From assembly GCF_000331575.1 (NCBI RefSeq), contig NZ_KB223527.1:531842-595841 (forward strand): DNA of 64,000 nt, written 5' to 3'. Source of the stretch: Calidifontibacillus oryziterrae. GTDB lineage: Bacteria > Bacillota > Bacilli > Bacillales > Bacillaceae_J. A program made the position numbers and the translations under genes. A model generated the notes under the pieces. It saw only the letters and a program-made list of their open reading frames with translations. It did no database searches and was not told where the DNA came from. This document shows, piece after piece, positions 9,156 through 19,149 of the stretch (the first letter of the stretch is position 1; each line of letters starts with the position of its first letter).

Positions 9156-10256
9156 TTATTCTATAAATGATTCAAATTGATGGCACTTGAGGCATTCCTG
9201 TGCCCGCTTACGATCATCCTCATTGCGGAAACTAAGTCGTAATACCCCCATGATGCCTTCTCTAGCTTCAATAATTCTTATATTTGTTATACTTATTTCT
9301 TCTTTTGCAAGAATTCCAGTAACAACGGAAATAATACCTGGAGTATCAGGAACATCAACATATAGATCATAAAACGATGGGATTGCACCTTTTTGTCTTA
9401 TCGGCAGCCCATCGCGGAATTGCTTTGCTTCCTCAAAATACATATAAATTGCATTGCTATCTTTGGCTTCAATCATTTCTTTAACACGATCCATCTCATG
9501 CTGCCATTTACCTAACAGCTCAATAAGGGTTTCTTTATTATGCAAAAGAATATCACGCCACATGACAGGGCTGCTTGAGGCTATTCTTGTAATGTCCCTA
9601 AAACCACCCGCTGCTAAATTAGACACAGCCGAATTTTCTTCTTCTAGGATCGCAACCTGGTGAACTAAGCTGGCTGCAATAATATGAGGAAAATGGCTGA
9701 TAGCTCCTGCAATTTGATCGTGCTCCTTTGCAGTTAAAATCAAAAAGTTTGCTTTTGTTCCTGCTAACCAATTTTTTAATTCAACAATCTTATCATCACG
9801 AACATCGTCGGTAGGTGTTAATACGTAAAATGCATTCTCAAATAAATGTGGACGTGCTGCGCTTACACCACTTTTATGTGAGCCAGCCATTGGATGACCA
9901 CCGATAAAAGTAATCCCTTTCTCAAGAAGAAGGCTCGCTTTTTCAACAATCTGTTGTTTCGTACTACCAACATCAGTAATAATAACAGATCGTTTTAATT
10001 CAGTCCTAGAAAGCATCTCAATGATGTCTTCTGTTTGTTGTACAGGGGCAGAGATTACGATGAGATCCGCCTCTTTTGCTCCATCACAAATAGATGTAGA
10101 AATTTTATCAATTACTTGTAATGTTTTTGCCAAATTTAACCGTTCCTCATTTACATCATATCCTACAATCTCGACATGATCGTTTATCCGTTTTATTGCT
10201 AATGCAATAGAACCCCCGATTAAGCCGAGTCCAATTACAAAAACGCTTTTTTTCAA
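9156..10256 (-). CDS. tyrA: Prephenate dehydrogenase
   Basis: 366 residues. Oxidatively decarboxylates prephenate to 4-hydroxyphenylpyruvate for tyrosine. The N-terminal NAD-binding loop is [10 protein letters not shown] (residues 9-18), the catalytic core includes [12 protein letters not shown], and a C-terminal ACT domain (about 295-366, [14 protein letters not shown]) suggests feedback control by an amino acid. The TTG start at 10256 has AGGAGGT seven bases upstream. It lies 12 bases after hisC. Confidence 0.96.
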   Translation of the reverse strand: MKKSVFVIGLGLIGGSIALAIKRINDHVEIVGYDVNEERLNLAKTLQVIDKISTSICDGAKEADLIVISAPVQQTEDIIEMLSRTELKRSVIITDVGSTKQQIVEKASLLLEKGITFIGGHPMAGSHKSGVSAARPHLFENAFYVLTPTDDVRDDKIVELKNWLAGTKANFLILTAKEHDQIAGAISHFPHIIAASLVHQVAILEEENSAVSNLAAGGFRDITRIASSSPVMWRDILLHNKETLIELLGKWQHEMDRVKEMIEAKDSNAIYMYFEEAKQFRDGLPIRQKGAIPSFYDLYVDVPDTPGIISVVTGILAKEEISITNIRIIEAREGIMGVLRLSFRNEDDRKRAQECLKCHQFESFIE

Positions 10257-10268
10257 TGAATAGACCTC

Positions 10269-11366
10269 CTACTTGGACTCAGCAAGCATTGCTTTTAATA
10301 CATCAATAATTTCTTCGTTTTGCTGTTTACTACCAACTGTAATTCTGACACATGTAGGATAGCCTAAAGCTGTCCCTGAACGAACTATAAAGCCCTTTTT
10401 CAATAAGTATTCAAAGACCTCTTGACCAGATCGTTTGAAGTCTATCAATATAAAATTCCCTTGTGACGGAAAATATGACAGTCCCATTTCCTTACAAAAT
10501 TCGTAATATTGCTCAAGTCCTTCTCTATTTGCTTTTGTACAGGCTAGGATAAATTGTTGATCATCAATCGCTGCTGAAACTGCTGCTTGGGCAAGTCGTG
10601 ACGTATTGAATGGCCCGCGTGCAGGCTCAATCGCCTTAATTAAATCTGGATTTGCAACTCCATATCCTACTCGTAAAGAGGCAAGTCCATATGCTTTCGA
10701 AAAAGTACGAAGAACAATCACATTAGGATACTCATTTAAAAATGACAACGTATTAGGATAATCATCTGCAACGACATATTCCTTATAAGCCTCATCAACA
10801 ACAATCAAGACATCATCCGGCACATTTTTAATAAAACGTAACAGTTTTTCTTCGCCTATATAAGTGCCTGTTGGATTATTAGGTGAGCAAACCCAAACAA
10901 TTGCAGTATTTTCATCGATTGCAGTTAACATTCCATCTAAATCATGTTCACCATTTATATTTTCAATCTCACGTATTTCAGCACCTTCAATTACAGCGTT
11001 ATGGCTGTATTGTGAGAATGTTGGCTTAGCCATTACTGTATTCGTACTCGGTGATAGGAGAGCGCGGCAAAGGATTGCTATAAGCTCATCTGAACCATTT
11101 CCAAAAATAATCTGGTCTTCACGGACGCCGGTTAAACCTGCAACCTTTTCGCGTAACGTTTTTGAATATCCATCAGGATACAAAGCCATTTCATCCACGC
11201 TTTTTATAATTGCTTCTTTCGCTTTTTCGGAACAACCAAACGGATTTTCATTTGAAGCTAGCTTGATTATTTTTTCAAGACCAAGCTCCCTTTTTACATC
11301 CTCTATTGGCTTCCCAGGCTGATAAGGTGTCAATCCAAATAATTGTTCCTTCACCTTTAATTTCAT
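10269..11366 (-). CDS. hisC: Histidinol-phosphate aminotransferase
   Basis: 365 residues, PLP fold-type I. The Schiff-base lysine lies in [17 protein letters not shown]; the SPNNPTG loop and the DEAY motif are also present. In Bacillus this enzyme serves histidine synthesis and also transaminates prephenate-derived keto acids for phenylalanine and tyrosine, which explains its place between trpA and tyrA. The ATG at 11366 follows GGTGGGG. Length is normal. Confidence 0.96.
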   Translation of the reverse strand: MKLKVKEQLFGLTPYQPGKPIEDVKRELGLEKIIKLASNENPFGCSEKAKEAIIKSVDEMALYPDGYSKTLREKVAGLTGVREDQIIFGNGSDELIAILCRALLSPSTNTVMAKPTFSQYSHNAVIEGAEIREIENINGEHDLDGMLTAIDENTAIVWVCSPNNPTGTYIGEEKLLRFIKNVPDDVLIVVDEAYKEYVVADDYPNTLSFLNEYPNVIVLRTFSKAYGLASLRVGYGVANPDLIKAIEPARGPFNTSRLAQAAVSAAIDDQQFILACTKANREGLEQYYEFCKEMGLSYFPSQGNFILIDFKRSGQEVFEYLLKKGFIVRSGTALGYPTCVRITVGSKQQNEEIIDVLKAMLAESK

Positions 11367-11401
11367 TGTTACCCCACCATTTCCACTAGTCTATTCTAGC
11401 T

Positions 11402-12214
11402 TTAAGCTTTTGGAATTTGAAAAATAGACTGGACTGTATCCTTTAAATCGTTGAGTGCTTTAGATCGTACTGGATCAATTTCACTTAGCAGTTGATCCCG
11501 AAGCTGTTCAATTTTATTCACAATTGCACTTCCAACAATTACACCGTCACAATGATCTTTTAATGCTTGAACCTGCTCGGACGAAGAAATTCCAAAGCCC
11601 ACTGCAACTGGAATAGCACTCACTTCCTTTACCTTTTTCAAAAACGGTACGATATTGTTATTTAAATTACTTCTCATACCAGTAACGCCTAATGTCGAGA
11701 CGCAATATAAAAAACCACTGGCATGCTTGGCAATTTTCTCAATTCGCTCGTTTGATGTAGGTGCAACTAAGGAAATGAATTCAATTCCTTCCTCAACGCT
11801 TCGTTTCCGAATATACTCACTTTCCTCAAACGGTATATCCGGTATTAACAATCCATCTATATCATTTTCCTTCGCTAAAGCAAAAAAGGATTCTATTCCT
11901 AATTGTAACACAGGATTATAATAGGTAAAGACTACAACAGGAATTTTCAATCCTTTTGCGCGCATCTTTGGGACAAGTGCCATCGCTTTTTTAAGCGTCA
12001 TTTTTTCCTTTAAAGCACGAAGAGCAGCTCGTTGGATAACAGGCCCATCCGCTAATGGATCTGAATATGGAATACCTAATTCCAACACATGGGCTCCTGC
12101 CTCTTGTAAGGCAAGGGCAATTTCAATTGTCATCTCTTCATTAGGATCACCAGCCATGATAAAGGGAATAAATAATACATCTGTTTTTGGTAGTCTTTCT
12201 GTAAATGTAGTCAT
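11402..12214 (-). CDS. trpA: Tryptophan synthase alpha subunit
   Basis: 270 residues, a TIM barrel. The catalytic glutamate region (ELGIPYSDPLADGP, about residues 46-59) and catalytic aspartate (DGLLIPDIP, about 130) are present, with the phosphate-binding GFGISS near the C-terminus. Cleaves indole-3-glycerol phosphate and channels indole to TrpB. Starts at the ATG at 12214, only two bases after the trpB stop codon, suggesting coupled translation of the two subunits. Confidence 0.97.
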   Translation of the reverse strand: MTTFTERLPKTDVLFIPFIMAGDPNEEMTIEIALALQEAGAHVLELGIPYSDPLADGPVIQRAALRALKEKMTLKKAMALVPKMRAKGLKIPVVVFTYYNPVLQLGIESFFALAKENDIDGLLIPDIPFEESEYIRKRSVEEGIEFISLVAPTSNERIEKIAKHASGFLYCVSTLGVTGMRSNLNNNIVPFLKKVKEVSAIPVAVGFGISSSEQVQALKDHCDGVIVGSAIVNKIEQLRDQLLSEIDPVRSKALNDLKDTVQSIFQIPKA

Positions 12215-12216
12215 TC

Positions 12217-13410
12217 TTATACTTCCTCTCCAAAATATTGCATTAACGAGTGAACATCTTTATCGCCTCGCCCTGATAAACAAATAAGAATTGTTTCCTC
12301 TTTATTCATATTTCTTGCAATTTCGAATGCCTTTGCTAAAGCATGGGCAGATTCAATCGCTGGTATGATTCCTTCTTCCTTCGTCAATAGTGATAAAGCT
12401 TCTAACGCCTCACTATCGGTTACACTTTCATATTTAACTCTGCCAGTACTAGCTAAATGAGCATGCTCCGGTCCAATTCCAGGATAATCTAAGCCTGCAG
12501 AAATCGAATATGGCTCGAGGATTTGTCCGTTTTCATCCTGCAATAAGTATGTTAATGAGCCATGTATGACACCTAGTGTTCCTTTCGTGATTGTTGCCGC
12601 ATGTAAATCGGTGTCTACACCTTTACCTGCTGCCTCAACCCCAACTAACTTAACATCATCATTTAAAAATGGATAAAACATGCCAATTGCATTACTTCCC
12701 CCGCCCACGCAGGCAACCACTGTAGTTGGTAATGATTCCTCCATTTTCAAAAATTGTTCCTTCGCCTCGTCGCCAATAATTCGTTGAAAATCACGGACCA
12801 TTTTGGGATAAGGATGTGGGCCGACGACCGAACCAATTAAATAAAAGTGATCAACACAATGCTGCACCCAATAACGAATTGCTTCATTTGTAGCATCCTT
12901 TAATGTTCCGTTTCCGCTATAAACTGGAACAACCTCTGCTCCTAATAGCTTCATACGAAAAACATTGAGTCCTTGCCTCTTTATATCTTCCTCACCCATG
13001 AAAACTTTGCACTCTAGACCAAACTTTGCAGCAACTGTTGCAGCGGCAACACCATGCTGGCCTGCACCAGTTTCAGCAATAATTTTTGTTTTCCCCATTC
13101 TTTTCGCTAGTAGCGCCTGACCAACTGCATTGTTTAACTTATGAGCACCGGTGTGGTTTAGATCTTCACGTTTTAAATAAATTTTTGCCCCACCAAACTT
13201 TTTCGTCAAATTATCTGCAAATGTTAATGCTGTTGGACGTCCGGAATATTCCCTTAAAATCTGTTTATATTCCTCCATAAATATTTTATCATTCATTGCT
13301 TCTGCTAATGCCGATTCAAGCTCTTCAAGTGGAGCCATTAATGTTTCAGGGACAAATTTGCCCCCAAATTCTCCAAATCTACCATTTTCATCAGGAAAAA
13401 CTTTCATCAT
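12217..13410 (-). CDS. trpB: Tryptophan synthase beta subunit
   Basis: 397 residues, PLP-dependent. The PLP lysine lies in [14 protein letters not shown] (about residue 87), the phosphate loop is [10 protein letters not shown], and [10 protein letters not shown] provides the catalytic glutamate. Condenses indole with serine. The ATG at 13410 overlaps the trpF stop codon in the arrangement ATGA, so translation is coupled. Length and all motifs are normal. Confidence 0.98.
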   Translation of the reverse strand: MMKVFPDENGRFGEFGGKFVPETLMAPLEELESALAEAMNDKIFMEEYKQILREYSGRPTALTFADNLTKKFGGAKIYLKREDLNHTGAHKLNNAVGQALLAKRMGKTKIIAETGAGQHGVAAATVAAKFGLECKVFMGEEDIKRQGLNVFRMKLLGAEVVPVYSGNGTLKDATNEAIRYWVQHCVDHFYLIGSVVGPHPYPKMVRDFQRIIGDEAKEQFLKMEESLPTTVVACVGGGSNAIGMFYPFLNDDVKLVGVEAAGKGVDTDLHAATITKGTLGVIHGSLTYLLQDENGQILEPYSISAGLDYPGIGPEHAHLASTGRVKYESVTDSEALEALSLLTKEEGIIPAIESAHALAKAFEIARNMNKEETILICLSGRGDKDVHSLMQYFGEEV

Positions 13411-14051
13411 TTTGCCTTCAACCTTTCTAGTAAAACTGTGATTTTATTTTTGTCTTTATGCCCTTCTGTTTCAATTCCACTTGCTAAATCAACTCCATCC
13501 GGACAATAGGCAACGACTTTCTCTACATTATCAGCTGTTATTCCACCAGCAATCAAACATGGAACTCCCTGCCTTTTCCCTTCTTCAACATATTGAGGAA
13601 TAGCTTTCCAGTCAAAGCACTGGCCCGTCCCGCCCCATTCACCTTTTACTTTTGAATCAATCACATATCCATCAACTACTCCACGAAATTCTCTCATTGT
13701 AGCTAGGCCTGTCACCTGTTCGTGATGAATAGCTTTCCAAACAGTCAATCTAGTAATCTCTTTTATTTTCTGAATGTATTGTGGTGTCTCATTGCCATGA
13801 AATTGGAGAACTTGCAAAGGGACATATTTCAGCACGTCCAAAATTTCCTCTTCTTTCGGATTTACAAAAACTCCGACAATTTGCTGATAATGATGTTTTT
13901 CAAGCTGACTTAGCCAATTGCCACACTCCACCGGCTCAACTGTGCGTTTGCTTTCTGCAGCAAACACGATACCGATATAACGTACCCCACTTAAGAACGA
14001 ATACTTTAAATCTTCAAGAGAATGATTACCACATAGCTTTACATCGATCAT
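13407..14051 (-). CDS. trpF: Phosphoribosylanthranilate isomerase
   Basis: 214 residues, a TIM barrel. Starts [12 protein letters not shown] with the catalytic cysteine in that first strand (LCG, residues 6-8); the general acid aspartate is in YVIDSK, and phosphate-binding loops AGGIT and ASGIE are present. Isomerises phosphoribosylanthranilate to CdRP. The ATG at 14051 shares one base with the trpC stop (TAATG) and its own stop overlaps the trpB start. Confidence 0.96.
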   Translation of the reverse strand: MIDVKLCGNHSLEDLKYSFLSGVRYIGIVFAAESKRTVEPVECGNWLSQLEKHHYQQIVGVFVNPKEEEILDVLKYVPLQVLQFHGNETPQYIQKIKEITRLTVWKAIHHEQVTGLATMREFRGVVDGYVIDSKVKGEWGGTGQCFDWKAIPQYVEEGKRQGVPCLIAGGITADNVEKVVAYCPDGVDLASGIETEGHKDKNKITVLLERLKAK

Positions 14052-14809
14052 TATTGTTTAACTCCAAATAATTGTTGTATACCAGTCAGCGGCGTTTCCG
14101 CCCTCATTAAAGATTCGCCAACAAGAACTGCAGCTGCTCCCGCTTTGGCTACTCTTATAATATCTTCATAAGTAAATATCCCGCTTTCACTAACGAACAA
14201 GCTCTCTTTTGGAATATATGTCGAAATGGATTCTGTTTGGGCAATCGTCGTTTCAAACGTAGCAAGATTGCGGTTATTCACCCCAATAATTTTCGGGGTG
14301 AAAATTTTTAAAATTTGCTCTAAAATTTGATTTGAATGAACCTCAACTAGGCATTCAAGCCCAAGCTCATACGCCTGTTCATATAACTCAAAAAGTTTCG
14401 TAGCTTCCATCGCTTCACCAATTAATAGGATTGCATCTGCCCCAATCCGTTTACTTTCAAAAATTTGGATTGGATCAATAATAAAGTCCTTACGTAAAAC
14501 CGGAATTGAAACTTCATTTTTTATTGCCGTTAAATAATCACGATGACCCTGAAAATAAACAGTATCTGTTAAAACGGAGATTGCATCTGCTCCACCATTC
14601 TGATAGTCTTTAGCAATCGAAATCGGATCAAAATCCTCTCTAATTACCCCTTTAGAGGGAGAGGCCTTCTTTACTTCTGCAATCAAGGCCACTTCTTTCC
14701 CTTTTTGTTTTAAGGCTTTATATAAAGAATACTGGCTGAATCGTCTCTCCGTTGGTAGCTCGAGCAGCGCAATTTCTTCTTTTTTTGTTTTTAGAATTTT
14801 ATTAAGCAT
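14051..14809 (-). CDS. trpC: Indole-3-glycerol-phosphate synthase
   Basis: 252 residues. Motifs are typical: AEVKKASPSKG (about residues 43-53, catalytic lysine), VLRKDFIIDP, GVNNRNL and SESGI. Converts CdRP to indole-3-glycerol phosphate. The ATG at 14809 lies inside the last codons of trpD (8-base overlap) and the stop shares a base with trpF, continuing the tightly overlapped trp gene order. Confidence 0.97.
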   Translation of the reverse strand: MLNKILKTKKEEIALLELPTERRFSQYSLYKALKQKGKEVALIAEVKKASPSKGVIREDFDPISIAKDYQNGGADAISVLTDTVYFQGHRDYLTAIKNEVSIPVLRKDFIIDPIQIFESKRIGADAILLIGEAMEATKLFELYEQAYELGLECLVEVHSNQILEQILKIFTPKIIGVNNRNLATFETTIAQTESISTYIPKESLFVSESGIFTYEDIIRVAKAGAAAVLVGESLMRAETPLTGIQQLFGVKQ

Positions 14810-15839
14810 AATTTTGTTTCTCCTCTATGTGCTGAGATGTGTTACGAAGACGATTTAATTGTTGTAATGCAAGCCCTTGATCAATTGCAGCTTTTGCCAT
14901 CTTAACACCGTCTTTAATAGATTTAGCCTTTTCTGCAGCATAAAGACCAACACCAGCGTTCAATAATACGATATTTGTTGCCCCCTTATTTCCCCTACCT
15001 GAAAGGACATCCTCTAGTACTCTAGCACTCTCAGAAACGCTTGAAACACGGATTTCATCCATTGTACCGCGTTCTAGTCCGAATTGTTCCGGTGTAATTA
15101 CTGTTCTTGTGATCTTTCCATCATTTAACTCGACTATGTCACTTTCAGTTGTAATCGTACACTCGTCTAATCCATCACGTCCGGTTACGAGAAGCACCCG
15201 CTTAGAGCCTAATCGATGTAAAGCCTGAGCCATTTTGTCGGCAAATGTTGTATCATACACGCCAATCAATTGATATTTACAATTAGCTGGATTGGCAATC
15301 GGGCCTAAAATATTAAAAATTGTGCGAAAGCCAATATCCTTTCGAGGAGTAGCAGCATAGCGCATTGCAGCATGGTACAATGGAGCAAATAAAAAGCTCA
15401 TTCCGTTTTCATTCATTGATTCTTTTGCTTCCTCAGGTGTTGCTTGAATATTAATTCCTAAATATTCGAGAACATCTGCACTTCCACTTGTAGAAGAAAC
15501 CGCACGATTTCCATGTTTTGCTACCTTTACGCCAAGTGATGATAAAATGATCGTACTTGTAGTTGAAATATTAAAAGTTGAGGCACCATCACCACCGGTT
15601 CCACATGTATCAATGACAGATTCATCCTCATATTCAACATGTGTCATATGGGCTCGCATCGACTTCGAAAAACCGACTAATTCATCGACAGTTTCGCCTC
15701 TAAAACGCAATAACGAAATCAAACTAGCAATTTGCCCTTGTGAAGCTTTTCCAGTCATGATTTCATCCATTACGGATTGTGCTTCTTGTTCCGTTAACAA
15801 TTCTCCATTAACACATTTATTTAAAATATTTTTAAACAT
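14802..15839 (-). CDS. trpD: Anthranilate phosphoribosyltransferase
   Basis: 345 residues from the ATG at 15839 (MFKNILNKC), which has GGGGGG about 9 bases upstream and overlaps the last 8 bases of trpE. Key motifs: DTCGTGGDG near residue 78 (PRPP binding), FNISTTS, KHGNRAVSS, and the MRY region. Transfers the phosphoribosyl group to anthranilate. No fused glutamine amidotransferase is present, so the TrpG function must come from elsewhere (pabA in B. subtilis). Confidence 0.96.
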   Translation of the reverse strand: MFKNILNKCVNGELLTEQEAQSVMDEIMTGKASQGQIASLISLLRFRGETVDELVGFSKSMRAHMTHVEYEDESVIDTCGTGGDGASTFNISTTSTIILSSLGVKVAKHGNRAVSSTSGSADVLEYLGINIQATPEEAKESMNENGMSFLFAPLYHAAMRYAATPRKDIGFRTIFNILGPIANPANCKYQLIGVYDTTFADKMAQALHRLGSKRVLLVTGRDGLDECTITTESDIVELNDGKITRTVITPEQFGLERGTMDEIRVSSVSESARVLEDVLSGRGNKGATNIVLLNAGVGLYAAEKAKSIKDGVKMAKAAIDQGLALQQLNRLRNTSQHIEEKQNYA

Positions 15840-17352
15840 ACTGTTTTTCCCCCCGATAAAACATTTTTTCAGCAATCTGAATGGTTTTAATTAATGCACT
15901 TGCTTTATTAAGAGTTTCTTTGTATTCAAGCTCCGGGATTGAATCAGCTACTACACCAGCACCAGCTTGCACGTAGGCTTTACGATCTTTAAGAACAATT
16001 GTCCGGATTGCGATACAAGAATCGATATTTCCATCAAACCCAAGGTATGCAACTGTACCAGCATAAAGATTTCGAGCAGTTGGCTCAAGCTCTTGTAAAA
16101 TTTGCATTGCCCGGATTTTCGGGGCACCTGAAACAGTTCCAGCTGGGAAGGCAGAAAATAAGGCATCAATTGGGTCAATCCCTTCCTTTAACACACCAGT
16201 AACTTTTGAGATTAGGTGCATCACATGCGAGAACTTCCCTAATTCCATTAAAACTGGTGTATTTACCGAACCGTACTTGGCAACACGACCAATATCATTT
16301 CTTGCTAAATCAACGAGCATATAATGCTCAGCACGTTCCTTTTGATCGGCAAACAGCTCCGCCGCTAAAGCCTCATCCTCCTCTTTAGACCGACCTCTTC
16401 TTCTTGTTCCAGCAATAGGATGAATTTCTAGGTGACCATTTTCAATTTGTATTAATCTTTCTGGTGAACTTCCAATTAACTCACAATCATCTAATTTCAC
16501 ATAAAACAAATATGGTGAAGGATTTATCATTCTTAAGACACGATATAATTCAAAGCCTTGAATATTTATCGGTATTTCAAATCGTTGTGATAACACAGCC
16601 TGAAATATATCCCCACTTTTTATATATTCTTTAATTGTATTCACATCTTTTAAGAAATTTTCTTTGACATAATTTGAGGTAACATTGCTAAAATCAGCCT
16701 CAATTGTCGGATCAATGATTTGCAAAAATTCCCTATTTACTTGCGAATTAAAAATTTGATCGAAAATTACATTAATTTTTTTCAAACAATTATCGTACAA
16801 TTGTTGTTGTTCCTTCGTAGTTTCATTACCATTTAAACGAACAAGTTGAATAATGGTTAATTCCTTTTGGTCATGGTCAAAAGCTACCATTGTCTCACAA
16901 AACATAAACGAAAAACGTTTAAGCTTTAAATCATTATGGTTGTGTTCAGGAACCTTTTCGAATGTTGAAACAGAATCATAGCCCATTATTCCAACTGCAC
17001 CACCCCAAAAAGGCAATGATAGGTCTGGCTTTTTGATCTGTAGCATTTCCAACGAACGTTGAAACGCCCCACGAAAAGTATTCGTAATCGAAACTGTTTG
17101 TTTCATTTGATTTTTGATAAAAAATACGCCATCCTTTTCTTCAACATATAAAAATGGTGTTAATCCGATAAAAGAATAACGTGACCAAGGTGAAGCTTCA
17201 TCCTTACTTTCAAGCAAAAAACAAGCTTCCTCCTTCAAGCTTTGAAAAATTTGAATGGGCGTAATTGTATCAACAAAATACCGTTTAACAATTGGAATTG
17301 TAAGATGCTGTTTTGCATCTTCTAAAAATGTGGAACAATCATAAGTATTCAA
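15832..17352 (-). CDS. trpE: Anthranilate synthase component I
   Basis: 506 residues. The C-terminal chorismate-binding domain carries IAGTRRRG, DLARNDIG, FPAGTVSGAPK and QAGAGVVADS; the N-terminal part has the tryptophan-binding LLESKD motif (about residues 47-52) that gives feedback inhibition. It makes anthranilate from chorismate with ammonia supplied by a separate amidotransferase. Start is the TTG at 17352 behind GGAGAGGTGA. It is the first gene of trpEDCFBA and is controlled by the TRAP-dependent leader at 17353-17661. Confidence 0.97.
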   Translation of the reverse strand: MNTYDCSTFLEDAKQHLTIPIVKRYFVDTITPIQIFQSLKEEACFLLESKDEASPWSRYSFIGLTPFLYVEEKDGVFFIKNQMKQTVSITNTFRGAFQRSLEMLQIKKPDLSLPFWGGAVGIMGYDSVSTFEKVPEHNHNDLKLKRFSFMFCETMVAFDHDQKELTIIQLVRLNGNETTKEQQQLYDNCLKKINVIFDQIFNSQVNREFLQIIDPTIEADFSNVTSNYVKENFLKDVNTIKEYIKSGDIFQAVLSQRFEIPINIQGFELYRVLRMINPSPYLFYVKLDDCELIGSSPERLIQIENGHLEIHPIAGTRRRGRSKEEDEALAAELFADQKERAEHYMLVDLARNDIGRVAKYGSVNTPVLMELGKFSHVMHLISKVTGVLKEGIDPIDALFSAFPAGTVSGAPKIRAMQILQELEPTARNLYAGTVAYLGFDGNIDSCIAIRTIVLKDRKAYVQAGAGVVADSIPELEYKETLNKASALIKTIQIAEKMFYRGEKQYV

Positions 17353-17377
17353 AAAATCACCTCTCCATTTTTGTAAT

Positions 17378-17410
17378 AAAGGTGGTTATCGTGACAATAC
17401 CACCACCTTT
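17378..17410 (-). promoter_or_regulatory. Hairpin just upstream of the trpE ribosome binding site
   Basis: Perfect 9-bp inverted repeat (AAAGGTGGT with ACCACCTTT) ending about 10 bases before the trpE ribosome binding site. In B. subtilis a TRAP-dependent hairpin sequesters the trpE ribosome binding site in readthrough transcripts; this hairpin is close but does not clearly include GGAGAGG, so its role is inferred only. Confidence 0.5.
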
Positions 17411-17477
17411 TTAGTGAAAAGGGAACGGGTAATCCCGTAACGCCTTTTTATGGAGAATGAGGAGAATATTGAGGAAT

Positions 17478-17535
17478 AAAAAATAAAACCCTAAGAACCA
17501 GCCTTCTTACTTAAATAGGCATGCATTCTTAGGGT
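17478..17535 (-). terminator. trp leader intrinsic terminator (attenuator)
   Basis: Arms ACCCTAAGAA (plus strand 17526-17535) and TTCTTAGGGT (17488-17497), with inner GCC/GGC pairing, followed on the minus strand by TTTTATTTTTT. The first nine bases needed for the 5' arm (UCUACCCUA, 17538-17530) are exactly complementary to an upstream leader segment (17601-17593), which forms the competing antiterminator. Confidence 0.88.
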
Positions 17536-17565
17536 AGATGTTTAATTATAAATGTATATTCCTTT

Positions 17566-17654
17566 CTCAACTCAACTATGCTACTCTCTCATTCTACCCT
17601 AGACAAAACTACTCCTAGCTTTGTCATCTAAGCTCTTCTCTAAACTAATTTCTA
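17566..17654 (-). promoter_or_regulatory. TRAP binding site in the trp leader RNA
   Basis: The minus-strand transcript carries about 14 GAG or UAG triplets between 17654 and 17566, most separated by 2-3 bases, ending in UAGuuGAGuuGAG. This is the target pattern of the 11-subunit TRAP protein, whose gene mtrB lies at 24856-25086. Several triplets overlap the antiterminator strand (17603-17593), so tryptophan-loaded TRAP would block it and let the terminator form. Confidence 0.9.
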
Positions 17655-17667
17655 AAACTTATTAGCT

Positions 17668-17697
17668 ATCATATTATAGTTTTCCTTTTATTGTCAA
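17668..17697 (-). promoter_or_regulatory. Sigma-A promoter of trpEDCFBA
   Basis: Minus strand TTGACA (17697-17692), 18-base spacer, TATGAT (17673-17668). The -35 box contains the TGA stop codon of aroH. Transcription would start near 17661, placing the whole TRAP site in the leader. Readthrough from aroC-aroB-aroH would also enter the trp genes. Confidence 0.82.
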
Positions 17698-18062
17698 CCT
17701 TTATTTTTTAAATCAGGTCTTAACACCTCAGCCCCATGTAAATAAACATGTTGAACTTGATCCTGCGCTAAACTCGTTTCAACCGTCATCATGATTCGGA
17801 TGCATTTTGCCAACGAGTTTGGTACAGGGATTTCTCTCATACACATAACTGGTACATAAGCCCATCCCGTTATCAATCGTAATGCTTTTGCGGGAAATGT
17901 CGCATCTAAATCCTCTGTTACTGAAATGAGCACTTGGGCTACATCCTCTGGTCTAACATTATTTTTATTTATCATTTCAGCAATAAGTTCTTTTGTTGTG
18001 TCTACCATTTCCTCCGCGTTATTATGTTTGACAGTAGTTGCCCCTCTTACCCCACGAATCAA
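17694..18062 (-). CDS. aroH: Chorismate mutase (AroH type)
   Basis: 122 residues, the monofunctional AroH fold that converts chorismate to prephenate as a trimer. Active-site residues are visible: the N-terminal RGVRGATTV arginine, the internal ATFPAKALR segment, and CMREIPVP supplying Cys and Arg. Start is TTG at 18062 with GGGGGTG upstream at 6 bases. It follows aroB by three bases, and its stop codon lies within the -35 box of the trp promoter. Confidence 0.95.
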   Translation of the reverse strand: MIRGVRGATTVKHNNAEEMVDTTKELIAEMINKNNVRPEDVAQVLISVTEDLDATFPAKALRLITGWAYVPVMCMREIPVPNSLAKCIRIMMTVETSLAQDQVQHVYLHGAEVLRPDLKNKG

Positions 18063-18065
18063 TAA

Positions 18066-19148
18066 CTACACCCCCTGTAGTTCTTTTTCTAAACAGTTTA
18101 ATATAAATTGATCTTGAAGCTTTACTAGTTCAACCTTACCAATATCTTTCATTAACACCATTTGAATCGAACCTGCATGTGCCTTTTTATCCTTTTTCAT
18201 TAATTGAATTAGGGCATCTTTATCAAGATTTTTCGGGATCTCAGGAAAATGGTATTGTTTGAACCATTTTCTAAAGCTTTCAAGGTCAAAATCCTTTTGA
18301 TAATATTCTTCACTTAGACGAATTGCAAATAACATCCCAATTGCAACCGCATCCCCATGTGTAATCGTACCATATCCTAGGTTGGCCTCAAGCGCGTGCG
18401 CAAGTGTATGCCCAAAATTTAAAAAGGCACGAATACCATTTTCTTTTTCATCTTTTCCAACAACCTGAGCCTTAACAGAAATTCCTTTTGCTAATGCATA
18501 TTGAAGTTTTTCGGAACGAAGATCAGCAAGAGAGGGAACTTCGTGAAGGAGCCAATTATAAAATTCTTTATCCCAGATTAATGCATGCTTAATTACTTCA
18601 GCAAAACCTGACCGCCATTGGTCCTCCGGCAGCGTCAATAACATTTCGATATCATATATAACAGCCTCTGGCTGATAAAAAGCACCGATCATATTTTTCC
18701 CTAGTGGATGGTTAATCGCAACCTTTCCACCAACAGAAGAGTCATGGGCCAACAATGTTGTTGGCATTTGAATAAATGGAATCCCTCTCATATAGGTAGC
18801 GGCAACAAATCCGGCTAAATCCCCAACAACACCACCACCCAGGGCAATAAGGACCGATTTACGGTCCAATTCGCATTCAAGTGCAAATGTAAGGCAATCA
18901 TAGAAAACTTGAAATGATTTTGATTCTTCGCCGCTTGGAATGACATAGGAATAAACTCTTTCATATTGTGACAAAGATTTTTTTATGTCATTTAAAAATA
19001 AAGGTTCCACATTGGTATCCGTTATAATAAAAACAGACGAAAAATTTCGGTTCAGTTCATTCATTAATGATTGAATGTTAAAGCGAATTCCACTTCCAAT
19101 ATATAAAGGATATGTCTTTGAAGAAGTTGAAATCGTCAAAATTTCCAT
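18066..19148 (-). CDS. aroB: 3-dehydroquinate synthase
   Basis: 360 residues from the ATG at 19148, one base after the aroC stop. The NAD-binding segment has [11 protein letters not shown] (about residues 97-107) and the zinc ligands are in the [11 protein letters not shown] helix and the downstream HGDAVAIGM. Cyclises DAHP to 3-dehydroquinate, the second step to chorismate. A longer frame reaching 19172 would overlap aroC and lacks a good ribosome binding site. Confidence 0.96.
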   Translation of the reverse strand: MEILTISTSSKTYPLYIGSGIRFNIQSLMNELNRNFSSVFIITDTNVEPLFLNDIKKSLSQYERVYSYVIPSGEESKSFQVFYDCLTFALECELDRKSVLIALGGGVVGDLAGFVAATYMRGIPFIQMPTTLLAHDSSVGGKVAINHPLGKNMIGAFYQPEAVIYDIEMLLTLPEDQWRSGFAEVIKHALIWDKEFYNWLLHEVPSLADLRSEKLQYALAKGISVKAQVVGKDEKENGIRAFLNFGHTLAHALEANLGYGTITHGDAVAIGMLFAIRLSEEYYQKDFDLESFRKWFKQYHFPEIPKNLDKDALIQLMKKDKKAHAGSIQMVLMKDIGKVELVKLQDQFILNCLEKELQGV

Positions 19149-19149
19149 T

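Noticed and set aside
10864..11322. Plus-strand frame over hisC
   Set aside because: Antisense shadow, no ribosome binding site; hisC is intact on the other strand.
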